54,661 nucleotides of DNA, taken from positions 1-54,661 of the forward strand of contig JBCCHB010000116.1 in NCBI GenBank assembly GCA_039028975.1, written 5' to 3'. This document shows positions 33,630-42,295 of the stretch, in pieces. The position numbers and the translations under genes were made by a program. The stretch comes from JAHBNG01 sp039028975 (GTDB taxonomy: Bacteria; Chloroflexota; Anaerolineae; Caldilineales; Caldilineaceae). The notes beneath the pieces were generated by a model that worked only from the letters and a program-made list of their open reading frames with translations, did no database searches and was not told where the DNA came from. Numbering within the stretch: position 1 is the stretch's first letter; every line of letters begins with the position of its first letter.

Positions 33630-34883
33630 TCATTTGCTATATTGCCTGGCCAGTTCAGTTACAAGTTGCGTCAATTGAGTGGGTGATTGCTTTAGCTTGG
33701 GGTGTTTTGCAGCTACTTGTGCAACTATCTCTTGTATCGAACTCTTACCATCAAAACAAGCGAGAATGTCAAAGACATGCTCACCATGAGGTGAGCGAAT
33801 TGGGTGGGTGCGGTTGTTTGCCAGTGGGCCTGACAAGGTTTGAGAGATAAATGTTGAGTGCATTTGCTTATCCATTGACGAGCCAACCCGCCAGCTCCAA
33901 TGACCAAATGCAGGGCGACTCAAGTAGAAGTGAAGCGTTTCGCCTTGACACAGGTCTAGAGGTGGATCAAGCGGTAAAAATGCTGGCGTCCAGTGAACCT
34001 TTGGCGAATTTGGAGCCGTTGAAAGCCAACTATTCCCAATCTGTATGTTGAACCAGCCCGCCAAACCGTGACAAGCTCCCTCATCGGTCAACGTATACTC
34101 AACAGTAGCTTCACAGCTAGCCCCTTGGGCAGTCCGGAAATCAAATTCAGTTAGGGGCAGAGGATTGGCCAAATAAGTGGCTGTTTTCCAGATGTGACGA
34201 TTGTAATAAATGCTGTTCGCAGCATATTGACGAACTGGGCTGACGTTAAGGTCAAAATATGATTGTGACCAAATATCAATCTGTTCTTCATAAAATTTGG
34301 GAAGTGCAATTGGCACGGCGACCATGACTGCTGCGTCAGGAATCAAATAACCACCTGGTTTTAGATAGGTATCACGAGCATAAAAGAGAGACGGTAACAG
34401 GTCTTCTTGCAATAGGAAATTACCCGTAAAGACCGAGACAATCACATCGACTTGTTCAGGTAGCTTAATCTCTTCAATGAGGCCCTGTATGCACTCAATT
34501 CGATCCGCAAAGCCATTGGCAACAACAAGCTTCTTTGCCACATGAATCACATCCTTTGGTTCGACCATATAAACCTTTTTGGCACCAAGTTTGGCAGCAA
34601 GGAGGCCTTGAATGCCCAAACCAGCACCCAAATCTAAGACAACGCTACTGGGTTTAATAACAGACCGCAATGCGTGGAAATAGGCATTATTTCGGGTCCG
34701 ATCAAAAAACATGGAGTGGTGATTATGGATAAAGTCGTAAGGCATATCTAGCAAAAGTTTAACGGAGGGCTTTTGAATGAATTCATGTAATCTGGCTTCA
34801 GTATACGGCAAAATACCATTTTGAGGGGAATTTAGTATTGCAAGCTGCTTACGAATTTGCCCTTCTCTCATATATGTTAGCAT
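33630..34883 (-). CDS. PRMT-like SAM methyltransferase with PqqD-like C-terminal tail
   Basis: A class I methyltransferase of about 417 residues. Motif I is VVLDLGAGLGIQG (about 81-93), followed by VYMVEP and a PRMT-like beta-barrel half (LKPGGYLIPDAAVM onward). The last 55 residues (HVFDILACFDGKSSIQEIVAQV and on) read like a PqqD-type winged helix, which could act as its own leader-binding element. I start at the ATG of MLTYMREGQIRKQ; an in-frame extension to 35054 would overlap the divergent 34946 gene and looks like its antisense. It heads a minus-strand pair with the second dioxygenase. The substrate is unknown; the RiPP precursor is a candidate. Confidence 0.82.
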   Translation of the reverse strand: MLTYMREGQIRKQLAILNSPQNGILPYTEARLHEFIQKPSVKLLLDMPYDFIHNHHSMFFDRTRNNAYFHALRSVIKPSSVVLDLGAGLGIQGLLAAKLGAKKVYMVEPKDVIHVAKKLVVANGFADRIECIQGLIEEIKLPEQVDVIVSVFTGNFLLQEDLLPSLFYARDTYLKPGGYLIPDAAVMVAVPIALPKFYEEQIDIWSQSYFDLNVSPVRQYAANSIYYNRHIWKTATYLANPLPLTEFDFRTAQGASCEATVEYTLTDEGACHGLAGWFNIQIGNSWLSTAPNSPKVHWTPAFLPLDPPLDLCQGETLHFYLSRPAFGHWSWRVGSSMDKQMHSTFISQTLSGPLANNRTHPIRSPHGEHVFDILACFDGKSSIQEIVAQVAAKHPKLKQSPTQLTQLVTELARQYSK

Positions 34884-34945
34884 TTGGACTAATTGCAGGG
34901 ATTTTAAGCGAATATTTGGAACTAGATAACAAGGAGCAATGACCG

Positions 34946-35176
34946 ATGAAAGAAGTAATACACTATTCCTTTTTTTGGCGTACCGAAGACAACACGGGCG
35001 TTTTTCAATTAGCTCTAGCCGACGGTACAGGTGGCTCGCTTGAGCCTGATTCACCCCAAGAAGCCATGCTCTTGCTAGACGTGTTACGCAATGAAAAACC
35101 CATCTACTATGAAGCCGAGCATCAACTCTTGATGACTGGATTGGAGCCGGTGGGCGAAGGCGAAAAAGAGGATTAG
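34946..35176 (+). CDS. small unknown protein
   Basis: A 76-residue acidic protein with AAGGAG nine bases before its ATG, so translation is well supported. It opens with MKEVIHYSFFWRTEDNTGVFQLALADG and has a helical DSPQEAMLLLDVLRNEKPI segment. I do not recognise the family. It is divergent from the methyltransferase and upstream of the Asp/Asn-hydroxylase-like gene. It has none of the features of a lasso precursor (no PxL motif, no small-residue core). Confidence 0.75.
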   Translation: MKEVIHYSFFWRTEDNTGVFQLALADGTGGSLEPDSPQEAMLLLDVLRNEKPIYYEAEHQLLMTGLEPVGEGEKED

Positions 35177-35285
35177 ACGCTTTGCGATAAGTGCTTTGTA
35201 AGCAGAGATCTGCTTTACTGGGTTATTGGATGATTATAACGAGAGGTTCTTACGGAATGCGTGAGGGCTTCTTTTTTACGACGAG

Positions 35286-35852
35286 ATGTTAAGACATCGA
35301 AGAGATATGTTCAGGTACCAGCTTCCAATACAATTTGATACCGCAAAGCTGATCGCGGATTTGAACTTAGTGCAGCCGAACGAATGGATCGCCCACTACA
35401 GCACCAAGGATTACGAAGGAACATGGACCATTGCACCCCTACGCGCACCAGCGGGTTTATCAACGGCCATCTGGTCGACGCCCATGCCAGAAATCTTTCA
35501 GAACACGGAGATTTTAGAACGCTGTGCCTACTTTCAAGAGGTGATTGCAACGATAGAGTGTGTAACGACCTCGGTGCGCTTGATGAAGCTCGATCCTGGA
35601 GCCGAGATCAAGGAGCATGAAGATTCGCTCGGTGAGGACGAAGCCCGGCTCCACGTCCCTATTTTAACAAATCCAAATGTTGACTTCTATTTAGAAGGCG
35701 AGCGAGTCGAGATGGCGGCCGGAAGCTGTTGGTATCTCGACTTTACCAAGCCCCATCGGGTGGTCAACAATGGGGCTGAGCCGCGCGTTCATATGGTGAT
35801 TGATTGCATCCGCAATGATTGGCTGAATGGAATTTCGGAGACAAAGAGATAG
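35286..35852 (+). CDS. aspartyl/asparaginyl beta-hydroxylase-like oxygenase
   Basis: A 188-residue oxygenase of the Asp/Asn beta-hydroxylase family (PF05118 type). The visible metal and cosubstrate residues are His111-x-Asp113 (IKEHEDS), His157 (KPHRVVNNG) and Arg167 (PRVHMVID). The start may be this ATG or the one seven codons later (MFRYQLP); neither has a strong ribosome site. It is the third 2-oxoglutarate oxygenase within 4 kb of the RiPP precursor. Family members hydroxylate Asp/Asn in peptides or proteins, and the core has Asp43, so a tailoring role is possible. Confidence 0.88.
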   Translation: MLRHRRDMFRYQLPIQFDTAKLIADLNLVQPNEWIAHYSTKDYEGTWTIAPLRAPAGLSTAIWSTPMPEIFQNTEILERCAYFQEVIATIECVTTSVRLMKLDPGAEIKEHEDSLGEDEARLHVPILTNPNVDFYLEGERVEMAAGSCWYLDFTKPHRVVNNGAEPRVHMVIDCIRNDWLNGISETKR

Positions 35853-35904
35853 TCAGTATGCTAGCGTCAATACCTCGACTCATTGAGAGCTAATAGGAAT
35901 CGAT

Positions 35905-36333
35905 TTAGTCCTGAGGTGGATGCCAACCTGCTTTAACCCATAGATATCGAGATTTGACGATTTGAAAATTATTCATCTGCAGCGCAACAATTGTGGCTCG
36001 ACCAATCGGCGTAAGACCGAGAATACGTAACCCATCGTTTGACCATTCGAAGTGCTCATCCCATTTTTGCAGGCGGGGATTAAATAGATTGGCTTCTTGG
36101 CCTGTTTGCGGATCAAAACCCTTTAGTTTAGCAGATTTGTGCACATTACATGTCGAACAGGCAAGCCAAAGATTGGATTCATCTGATGTGCCTCCCGCTG
36201 ATTCAGGGATGATATGGTCAATTTGCATGGCAAAACCGCAGACCATGGTCTGGGTGAGGCAATAACCACACCGGTGCAGAGCAACCTCGGCAACGGCAGA
36301 GCGAACCGCTGGCGGAATAGAAGTTTTGCTCAT
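35905..36333 (-). CDS. HNH endonuclease
   Basis: A 142-residue HNH nuclease. The zinc-binding cysteines are in HRCGYC and ACSTCN, and the catalytic block is MQIDHIIPESAGGTSDESNLWL (His-His/Asn). After residue 85 a family-specific C-terminal region follows (NLFNPRLQKWDEHFEW, RATIVALQMNN). It overlaps the preceding gene by four bases (ATGA), so the two form a pair. No intron or methylase is nearby, so its role is unclear. Confidence 0.92.
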   Translation of the reverse strand: MSKTSIPPAVRSAVAEVALHRCGYCLTQTMVCGFAMQIDHIIPESAGGTSDESNLWLACSTCNVHKSAKLKGFDPQTGQEANLFNPRLQKWDEHFEWSNDGLRILGLTPIGRATIVALQMNNFQIVKSRYLWVKAGWHPPQD

Positions 36334-36755
36334 TGAACTGGTGCAAGGGGGAGTTGGAGCAAATTGGATAGATCATACCCTCGGCTTCGTAGAATATCAA
36401 GGCAATAAGTACGACGGAGAATAGCTTTTTGGTAGAAATCGAGTAGGTACGACTGGCGTTCGAGTTCTTGTGGAGACAGTCCGATTTTCTGTTGAGCCTT
36501 GTCGTTAAGCTCAGATAACTCACTTTGATACTCATTTGACATTGCATTCTGTGCCAGTAAGACCAGAACTTCATTTGGAAAGCCAGACAGTGTCATCATC
36601 TCTCGCTTTACTTCATCTTCAACCGACGGCAGCGATTCTGCTTGAGCAACCAGCGTATCCACCGTATCTGGAATAGAGCGATCTGTTTGATTCGCTATCC
36701 GTTGAAGGCGTTCGAAGATAGGTTGAGGTAGCTGAATGTTGATAGATTCAATCAT
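36330..36755 (-). CDS. unknown protein coupled to the HNH nuclease
   Basis: A 141-residue protein. The N-terminus (IESINIQLPQPIFERLQRIANQTDRSIPDTVDTLV) resembles a ribbon-helix-helix DNA-binding domain; the rest is helical and charged. It overlaps the HNH gene start by four bases. Similar coupled pairs of a short helical protein and an HNH nuclease recur in cyanobacteria and Chloroflexota, where the pair may act as a toxin-antitoxin-like or mobile unit; this is not established. Confidence 0.78.
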   Translation of the reverse strand: MIESINIQLPQPIFERLQRIANQTDRSIPDTVDTLVAQAESLPSVEDEVKREMMTLSGFPNEVLVLLAQNAMSNEYQSELSELNDKAQQKIGLSPQELERQSYLLDFYQKAILRRTYCLDILRSRGYDLSNLLQLPLAPVQ

Positions 36756-36910
36756 AATGATATTTTATCCCCGTAATGAAAGTGTGTCAATTCCGCTCTT
36801 GATCATAGAGGAAGTGATCTATCAATTTAGGCCAAATTAGCTACTCAATTCTAACCGTCGACATAGAATCTGCACAGTCGAAAAAGGCTATTGCGCTTCT
36901 GCAAGACTTT

Positions 36911-37960
36911 TTGACCGTACGTTCAGGTTTCCCTGAAGGTCCCCATGCCCGACTCAGCACCCCGGAGGATGAAAAGAAACAGGGAGTAGAAGATTGTGCA
37001 GATGAGCATCTACTTAGTCTTGAAATCCCTGCTATGCTCAGGACGGGAGTAGAATCGTCGGGCAATGATTGCAATACCGAACTGACAACGGGCACGGCTA
37101 TTTCTCCAGCCTATGCCGCCCAATGCATGCAGGATACCAAGCGTACGATCCAGTTCATGCGCGGCGTCCATCAGGCTATCTCTGATTTGCTGCAACGATT
37201 GCCAGATAGACCCATCCACATTCTCTATGCCGGATGCGGACCCTATGCACCCTTGGTGCTGCCCCTTCTCCCCTTATTCTCTGCCGAGCAAGTCAATGTA
37301 ACGCTGCTGGACGTTCACCGAGCTTCGCTAGATTCGGTGAGCAGGTTGATTCAGGAACTGTCGCTTGGTGATTACGTGGCAGATGTGATCTGCGCGGATG
37401 CCGCTTGTTATCAAAATGATCCAGACAGGCCGATTCATCTTCTCGTTGTCGAAACCATGCTAAGTGCTCTGGAACAAGAACCCCAAGTCGCTATCACCTA
37501 CAACTTGATGCCCCAACTCGCCCCTGGCGGTATTTTGATTCCCGAACGGATTGGCATCGAAGCCGTTTTGCTGGATCCCGAGCAGGCGTTTTGCGAACCT
37601 GATTCTGGAACAGTTCATGATGCGCCTGAGTACAATCCCATTCCATTGGGCCAGGTCTTTGAATTGAGCATGGGGTCGGCTACCTCCAATCCTGCTCGGT
37701 TCACGAACCAATCAGAACCGTTGACAAGCTACCAACTCCCTGGCTCAACGATTCAGATGCCTGACACAATGCCAAGCGGACTGGTACCGATGCTCACGAC
37801 AGAAATCGATATCTACCAGACCCTTCACCTGAGAAACAGCGATAGCGGCTTGACGAGACCACGCGTCTTTCCCCCTGGCCCCCCGATTGAGCCGGGCAGC
37901 CAGCTCGCATTTACCTATGAGGTGTGCGAGAGGCCGGGGCTGAGGGTTCATAGAGTTTGA
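36911..37960 (+). CDS. PRMT-like SAM methyltransferase
   Basis: A methyltransferase of at least 349 residues with motif I HILYAGCGPYAPLVLPLL, a following acidic VNVTLLDVHRAS, and the PRMT-like LLVVETMLSALEQEP and LAPGGILIPERIGIEAV blocks. The only canonical start in frame is the TTG at 36911. The frame stays open back to 36818 and those codons read like protein (ILTVDIESAQSKKAIALLQ), so the true N-terminus may use a non-standard codon (ATT at 36848) or have been lost. A strong bidirectional terminator follows. It lies outside the tight RiPP cluster and its substrate is unknown. Confidence 0.75.
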   Translation: MTVRSGFPEGPHARLSTPEDEKKQGVEDCADEHLLSLEIPAMLRTGVESSGNDCNTELTTGTAISPAYAAQCMQDTKRTIQFMRGVHQAISDLLQRLPDRPIHILYAGCGPYAPLVLPLLPLFSAEQVNVTLLDVHRASLDSVSRLIQELSLGDYVADVICADAACYQNDPDRPIHLLVVETMLSALEQEPQVAITYNLMPQLAPGGILIPERIGIEAVLLDPEQAFCEPDSGTVHDAPEYNPIPLGQVFELSMGSATSNPARFTNQSEPLTSYQLPGSTIQMPDTMPSGLVPMLTTEIDIYQTLHLRNSDSGLTRPRVFPPGPPIEPGSQLAFTYEVCERPGLRVHRV

Positions 37961-37985
37961 TAGCGTCACAAATATTCTCTTCATC

Positions 37986-38026
37986 AAAAAGAGGCTGGAA
38001 AGCTTCCTACTCACCAGCCTCTTTTT
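37986..38026. terminator. bidirectional intrinsic terminator
   Basis: AAAAAGAGGCTGG (37986-37998) pairs exactly with 38014-38026 across a 15-base loop, giving a GC stem with A-run and T-run flanks on both strands. It lies between the converging methyltransferase and DUF4351-type genes and can serve both. Confidence 0.85.
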
Positions 38027-38048
38027 GCTTCTGGTATCATATCATTGC

Positions 38049-39056
38049 TCAATCAACCGCATCCTCATCTGCGTCAGCCCCGTCATCCTGTTCGAGCGCA
38101 TCAACTTCCTCGAGTTCTGGAATGTAGGCAATGAATGCATCCAGGTCCGGTGCATCAAAGGCAGCAGTTGTCAGGTCGTCGAGTTGGTCCAGGGTACAGT
38201 GAGCCAAGGCTTCACTCATCTCATCCGGTACCGCACCAAAACGGTGTGTTAGCAGCTTGATGAGCATCTCGATCTGTTTTGACTTTTTGCCTTGTTCAAT
38301 GCCTTGTTCAATGCCTTGTTGATGCTTTTTCTGAGCCAACTCCTCAAGCCATTCAAGAATGCCCGGTTCCTCCTCGTCTGGTGGATAATCTCGCAAAAAA
38401 TCTTCTTTTGTGTACATGTTCTTGAACTCCTTGTCGATGTGCCTCAAGATCTGCTTCCAGTAGATGCTAATCTCATCAACCAAAGTGGGTTCCGTCTGTA
38501 AGGTGGTGTAGGCCGTTAAGACCCTCTGCATATCTGTGGAGAAGAGTGCTAAGATCGGATTATCGGTTCGGCTACAGATGATAAAGCGGACTGACTTCAT
38601 AGAACTAAATCGCAATTCGTATACGTCATCTTCACGAACCATCTGTAGCCACTCCGTCCCCTGAAACGGTCCCAACAAGTCTCTTGGAAAGTGGTTGGTC
38701 ATCACATAGAGATTGACCTGCTTTCGGTTGACCTTCTGAACCTTACAGTAGTTGGTCAGATGTCCATAGAATTCTTCAAGTGCAGCGCCATTGAACGATT
38801 CACTGTACGACTTGAAAGAGAAGAGGTTGTGTTCGTTCAGCTGGCCAAAGACTTCCCAGTAGATGGCTGGCAGAGGGGGAGAGACAACTCGTTCTCTGCG
38901 CACGCAAATGATGTCAATGATCTGGCGCTTGAAAGAGACATCTAACTCGACCGTTGTTTTGAAGCCTAAGAGCTCCATCACCGGCGTCATCACTAGCCCT
39001 GCTATCCGATGCAGTTCAGTCTTTTCGTCGTTCTTCTCTCCCTCACTTCTTGCCAT
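38049..39056 (-). CDS. Rpn/YhgA-like protein with DUF4351-type C-terminus
   Basis: A 335-residue protein. The N-terminal half carries a PD-(D/E)XK-like pattern (VELDVSFKRQIIDIICVRR and AIYWEVFGQLNEHN) as in Rpn/YhgA-type proteins. A helical QQGIEQGIEQGKK repeat (about 255-268) leads to the DUF4351-like end LLTHRFGAVPDEMSEALAHC with LDDLTTAAFDAPDLDAFI, and a very acidic last 25 residues. Rpn proteins promote recombination-linked DNA breakage in E. coli; the role of this branch is unknown. It ends convergently with the methyltransferase at the shared terminator. Confidence 0.8.
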   Translation of the reverse strand: MARSEGEKNDEKTELHRIAGLVMTPVMELLGFKTTVELDVSFKRQIIDIICVRRERVVSPPLPAIYWEVFGQLNEHNLFSFKSYSESFNGAALEEFYGHLTNYCKVQKVNRKQVNLYVMTNHFPRDLLGPFQGTEWLQMVREDDVYELRFSSMKSVRFIICSRTDNPILALFSTDMQRVLTAYTTLQTEPTLVDEISIYWKQILRHIDKEFKNMYTKEDFLRDYPPDEEEPGILEWLEELAQKKHQQGIEQGIEQGKKSKQIEMLIKLLTHRFGAVPDEMSEALAHCTLDQLDDLTTAAFDAPDLDAFIAYIPELEEVDALEQDDGADADEDAVD

Positions 39057-39271
39057 GTCGCTATTCTACACAGGAACAAATGGGCTGTCAAACAGAGATA
39101 TCGAATCCATGAGGCCGCTTCAACCCATTTGAAGGCCATACCTTCACCTACGGCAACAGCAGGCCACGTCCATGCCGCCTCCCACGTAGCCACCATCGGC
39201 AGCTTCGGCTATTACGCCAAAGCTTGCCCTGAGCGGAGCCGAAGGGGGAACATGACCAGCCGAACCCAGTG

Positions 39272-39547
39272 CTACTGTTGGCTAATTAAAGTCTGTAATT
39301 CACCCCAAGTCGGATCATCCGAAATGATTCCAGCCTTAGCTATCCATGGATTCGTTGATTCATCGTCTGGTATGTCAACATCTACTTGCACCAGCTCTGT
39401 TTGTATAAGTAGCTCTCGAATAAGGATTCGTACTTGGGTTAATACATCTTGCTGACTACTTCCATTGACAGCTGAATCTGGCCACAACACAGGACGTGCA
39501 ATAAAGTCATTCTCGCCTTGTTTTTGTATGATCACATCAAATGTCAT
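39272..39547 (-). CDS. HicB-like antitoxin-type protein, orphan
   Basis: A 91-residue protein with the HicB-like opening MTFDVIIQKQGENDFIARPVLWPDSAVNGSS, followed by a helix VLTQVRILIRELLIQ and an acidic VDVDIPDDE segment. AGGAGG is placed five bases before the ATG at 39547, which fixes the start; an upstream in-frame ATG lacks support. The usual partner toxin (HicA-like or PIN) is not adjacent on either side, so it appears to be an orphan. Confidence 0.8.
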   Translation of the reverse strand: MTFDVIIQKQGENDFIARPVLWPDSAVNGSSQQDVLTQVRILIRELLIQTELVQVDVDIPDDESTNPWIAKAGIISDDPTWGELQTLISQQ

Positions 39548-41191
39548 ATTGCCTCCTATAGTGTGGTCGTTTGGAAAACATCCGTTTTCCAAAGCTCTGC
39601 CTGTATGGCCCAACACCCGATTTCAAACGGAGGTGAGTATAAACGAACGATTGGGCATAGAAAACTTCCTCACAGCGACATTTTATCTTTGCAATTAGCG
39701 TGTGTCAATTCCGTACCCAACCATCCTTTGGGCATTGCCCTTTCATTCGAAATAGTATCGAATATGTTGTAACGGTGGAACTTATTGAGGTTGGCATTCC
39801 ATGAGTGTACGTCGGTTCTGAGGCTTAGAGGTTTTAATTAGGCACATTTGATAAAGCTTTGGTGAACCACCAACCAGCTTGCAAAAGAGCTACAGTGAAG
39901 AAAACGATCCGTTGATTGGACTCTTTTCTGGGCCTCCTGATCTCGCTTCAAAGTCAAAGAGAATGTTGGCTGACGAGATCACCCCACATTCTGGCTGGAC
40001 ATGGAAGGCGCACTAACTCATTGTGAGTACTTTGTGATTCTTCCATAGTTACTTACTTCCTCGTTATTGAAGCCTTGCTATACTCTATCGATCTAGGAGC
40101 CGAAAAGCTGATTGCGGCAGAAAAGCATGGCTCTCATCAAGCACATGAAGGTATACTGCCTACAATCGGGCTATATAGTCTTGGCTGGTCCATTCCGGGA
40201 TTGCGGTCATCTTATGGACTCTCCACATGAGCGGCAAAAACGGAGTAGCGAATCGGAGCAGGGGGTGCATTTACGTTTGGATGCGAGAATGCGATGCACG
40301 TAGCTCAACAAAGTGGCTGGACCAAGAATTGCCAACTGCGTGCGTTGCATTCGGCTTTAACCCGAATGAAACGCACGGTTGAACTGCTCGTTGGACGTGC
40401 CATGTGCTTTTTCACGCGTACAACGCATATCAACTCTCGATCATGCAAAGAAAACTTGATTCAATGGTTAAGTTTTCTCTACACAACCGTTCCTAGGGTC
40501 TGCTGGGGAAGATACCGTCGACGGCGATACAAACGTTCACGTTTGGGTCACTCCCTTGCAGGTTTGGCAAGGCAAATGTTGTGCGTCCATCGCCACCATA
40601 TCTTGTCCCCAAGAGAGAGTAGAGAGCTTGGTTTTGTTCAATAGGCAACAATTGACCGTTACATTCTGCCCATCCTCTGGGGGCATAGTTGAAGGCGAAG
40701 GCCTGAATCTGTCCGAGATAAGGATCCACTGGAAATCTCCTCTTATTTTGTTAAATCGTTTGAATGTTAAGTCCGGCTGTTTCAGAAAATTATATATATG
40801 AGCACTGCCAGGTGCAAATTTCTATACAGTTATACTCAGCTTGGTAACCGCCGTCGTGCAGTGCCGCAATAATAGGTCGACTTTGATTGACATTGGATGA
40901 ACTCAAGCGGATATTCACTTTACTACGAAATTTTTGAAATTCCTGTTCGTCAGGGAATTTTGACATGGTCCAGCAAGAGGGGCAAAGATGTCCATGTCTG
41001 AGCCGTCACTGTCAGAGATGCTTATGCTACGAACCCATTGGTTAACCTCTCCGTGAACCATACCGATTTCTTTCACTACTTGTAGAACCTTGCTATAGAT
41101 ATCCAGAAAAAGATTTTCCATTTGTCCCCTGAGCTTGTCGAAGGGCGGCGGGAAAATCTTTTTCTTAAAGACTATAGATCTAAATTTATGC
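39548..41191. other. gene-poor region with one collar-gene remnant
   Basis: About 1.6 kb with only the short collar-like gene at 40493-40729. Frames elsewhere lack ribosome sites and family features. A TGAGCTTGTCGAAGGG word at 41127-41142 and its relative near 39230-39246 (CCTGAGCGGAGCCGAAGGGG) belong to a common dispersed extragenic repeat. Confidence 0.55.
40493..40729 (-). pseudogene. tail-collar protein gene with in-frame internal deletion
   Basis: A 78-codon frame starting with GTG and preceded by AGAGGAG. Residues 1-59 match the collar block of the 25102-26753 genes (FNYAPRGWAECNGQLLPIEQ, TTFALPNLQG), but NLQG is followed within a few residues by NVNVCIAVDGIFPSRP, which is the extreme C-terminus of the full proteins. 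Some 90 central residues are missing and the frame is kept. It may be a decayed gene or a working mini-collar. It is alone, without DUF6916 or GNAT genes. Confidence 0.8.
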
Positions 41192-42133
41192 TCAAACTCC
41201 TGCAGCCCGACTCTTCTCTGCAATATAATCTCGCCACCGTATCGGTGGGTATTTGGCTGGATTTTCGTTACTGCAAAATGCTTCTAAACAGCGAATCTCT
41301 GCTTCTGGCTTGGGGTTGAGGAAAAAGGCAATAGATTGCCTCTGGCTGCTTCGTCGCACCACCGTCGGTGGGTTGACCACTCGATGAAGCGTCGAAACCC
41401 AATGATCATTAGTCCAGCGCATCATCACGTCGCCGATGTTGACAACGAAGGAGCTGGGTATAGTCGGCACGTCTAGCCACTGGCCGTCGCGGTGCTGAAC
41501 TTGTAGCCCGCCTGGCGAGTCATCTGTCCGCAAAATAGTCAAAAAACCATAGTCGGAATGGGCACCAGCGCGTAGCTGACCAAGTTGGGGTGCAGACGAC
41601 TGGGCAGGATAGTTGAGGAGTCGGACGGCAGAGGTGCAGTCTACAAACGCTTCTTCGAAGAAGTCTGTGGGCAGCCCAATAGCGGTGGCAAAGATAGCGC
41701 GTATGTGGCAGCTTAACTCGGTCATGGCATCGAAGTATTGATGGATGGTCTGCATTAGGTCTGCTGAATCATCTGGCCAAGCTGCGCCGTCAAGCCTCCG
41801 CCCAAAGTTGAGCGACTCCTTCAGATCTCCTGGTGTTTCTGCTCCTCTGGTCGCTGCCAGTTTCTCCACAGCAAAAGGAACATAGGTCACGCCACCTTGG
41901 ATTAAGCCACTGGCTGGGATCTGCTGCTTTTCTTCTTGTGCCAGGTCGAAAAACGTTTGCCCCGCTTCAGCCATCTCAGCCATTAGGGTGGTTGAAACTT
42001 GATGACCGGTGATGATGAAGAAGCCGATCTCCTCGCAGGCCTTCCGAATATCATTCACAACAAGTTTACCCTGTTCGGCTGTGCCAAGGAGGTAAGGGCT
42101 GATGTCGATAGTTGGAATTGTTGGTTGGGGCAT
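41192..42133 (-). CDS. isopenicillin N synthase-like 2-oxoglutarate/Fe(II) oxygenase
   Basis: A 313-residue oxygenase of the IPNS/flavonol-synthase-like family. It has the N-terminal DIOX_N domain (TIPTIDISPYLLG, ACEEIGFFIITGH), the iron ligands His-x-Asp in GAHSDYGFLTIL and the distal His in STLHRVVNPP, and the RxS pair in SQRQSIAFFLNP. The ATG of MPQPTIPTID is the family-like start; a 21-residue extension to 42196 is unsupported. In bacteria such enzymes oxidise small molecules; substrate unknown. It is followed on the same strand by nothing close. Confidence 0.9.
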   Translation of the reverse strand: MPQPTIPTIDISPYLLGTAEQGKLVVNDIRKACEEIGFFIITGHQVSTTLMAEMAEAGQTFFDLAQEEKQQIPASGLIQGGVTYVPFAVEKLAATRGAETPGDLKESLNFGRRLDGAAWPDDSADLMQTIHQYFDAMTELSCHIRAIFATAIGLPTDFFEEAFVDCTSAVRLLNYPAQSSAPQLGQLRAGAHSDYGFLTILRTDDSPGGLQVQHRDGQWLDVPTIPSSFVVNIGDVMMRWTNDHWVSTLHRVVNPPTVVRRSSQRQSIAFFLNPKPEAEIRCLEAFCSNENPAKYPPIRWRDYIAEKSRAAGV

Positions 42134-42295
42134 TTTTCTTCTGGATGCTCCATACTGTACTGGAAGTCGCCACAATAGCCACAAAAGAGGAATCATATTT
42201 TCATTCCTCGTAGTGCAACTTGTCGCATGGTTAGCTACAACGGATTTTGGATAAGAGTGGATCGAGTTCGTTTATGCTCTGTTACGAACTACTCG

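Noticed and set aside
34884..35054. Extended start of the PRMT-like methyltransferase
   Set aside because: The extension is antisense to the well-supported 34946 gene.
40915..41223. 102-codon minus-strand frame
   Set aside because: It crosses a dispersed TGAGCTTGTCGAAGGG repeat, overlaps the oxygenase gene end and has no ribosome site.
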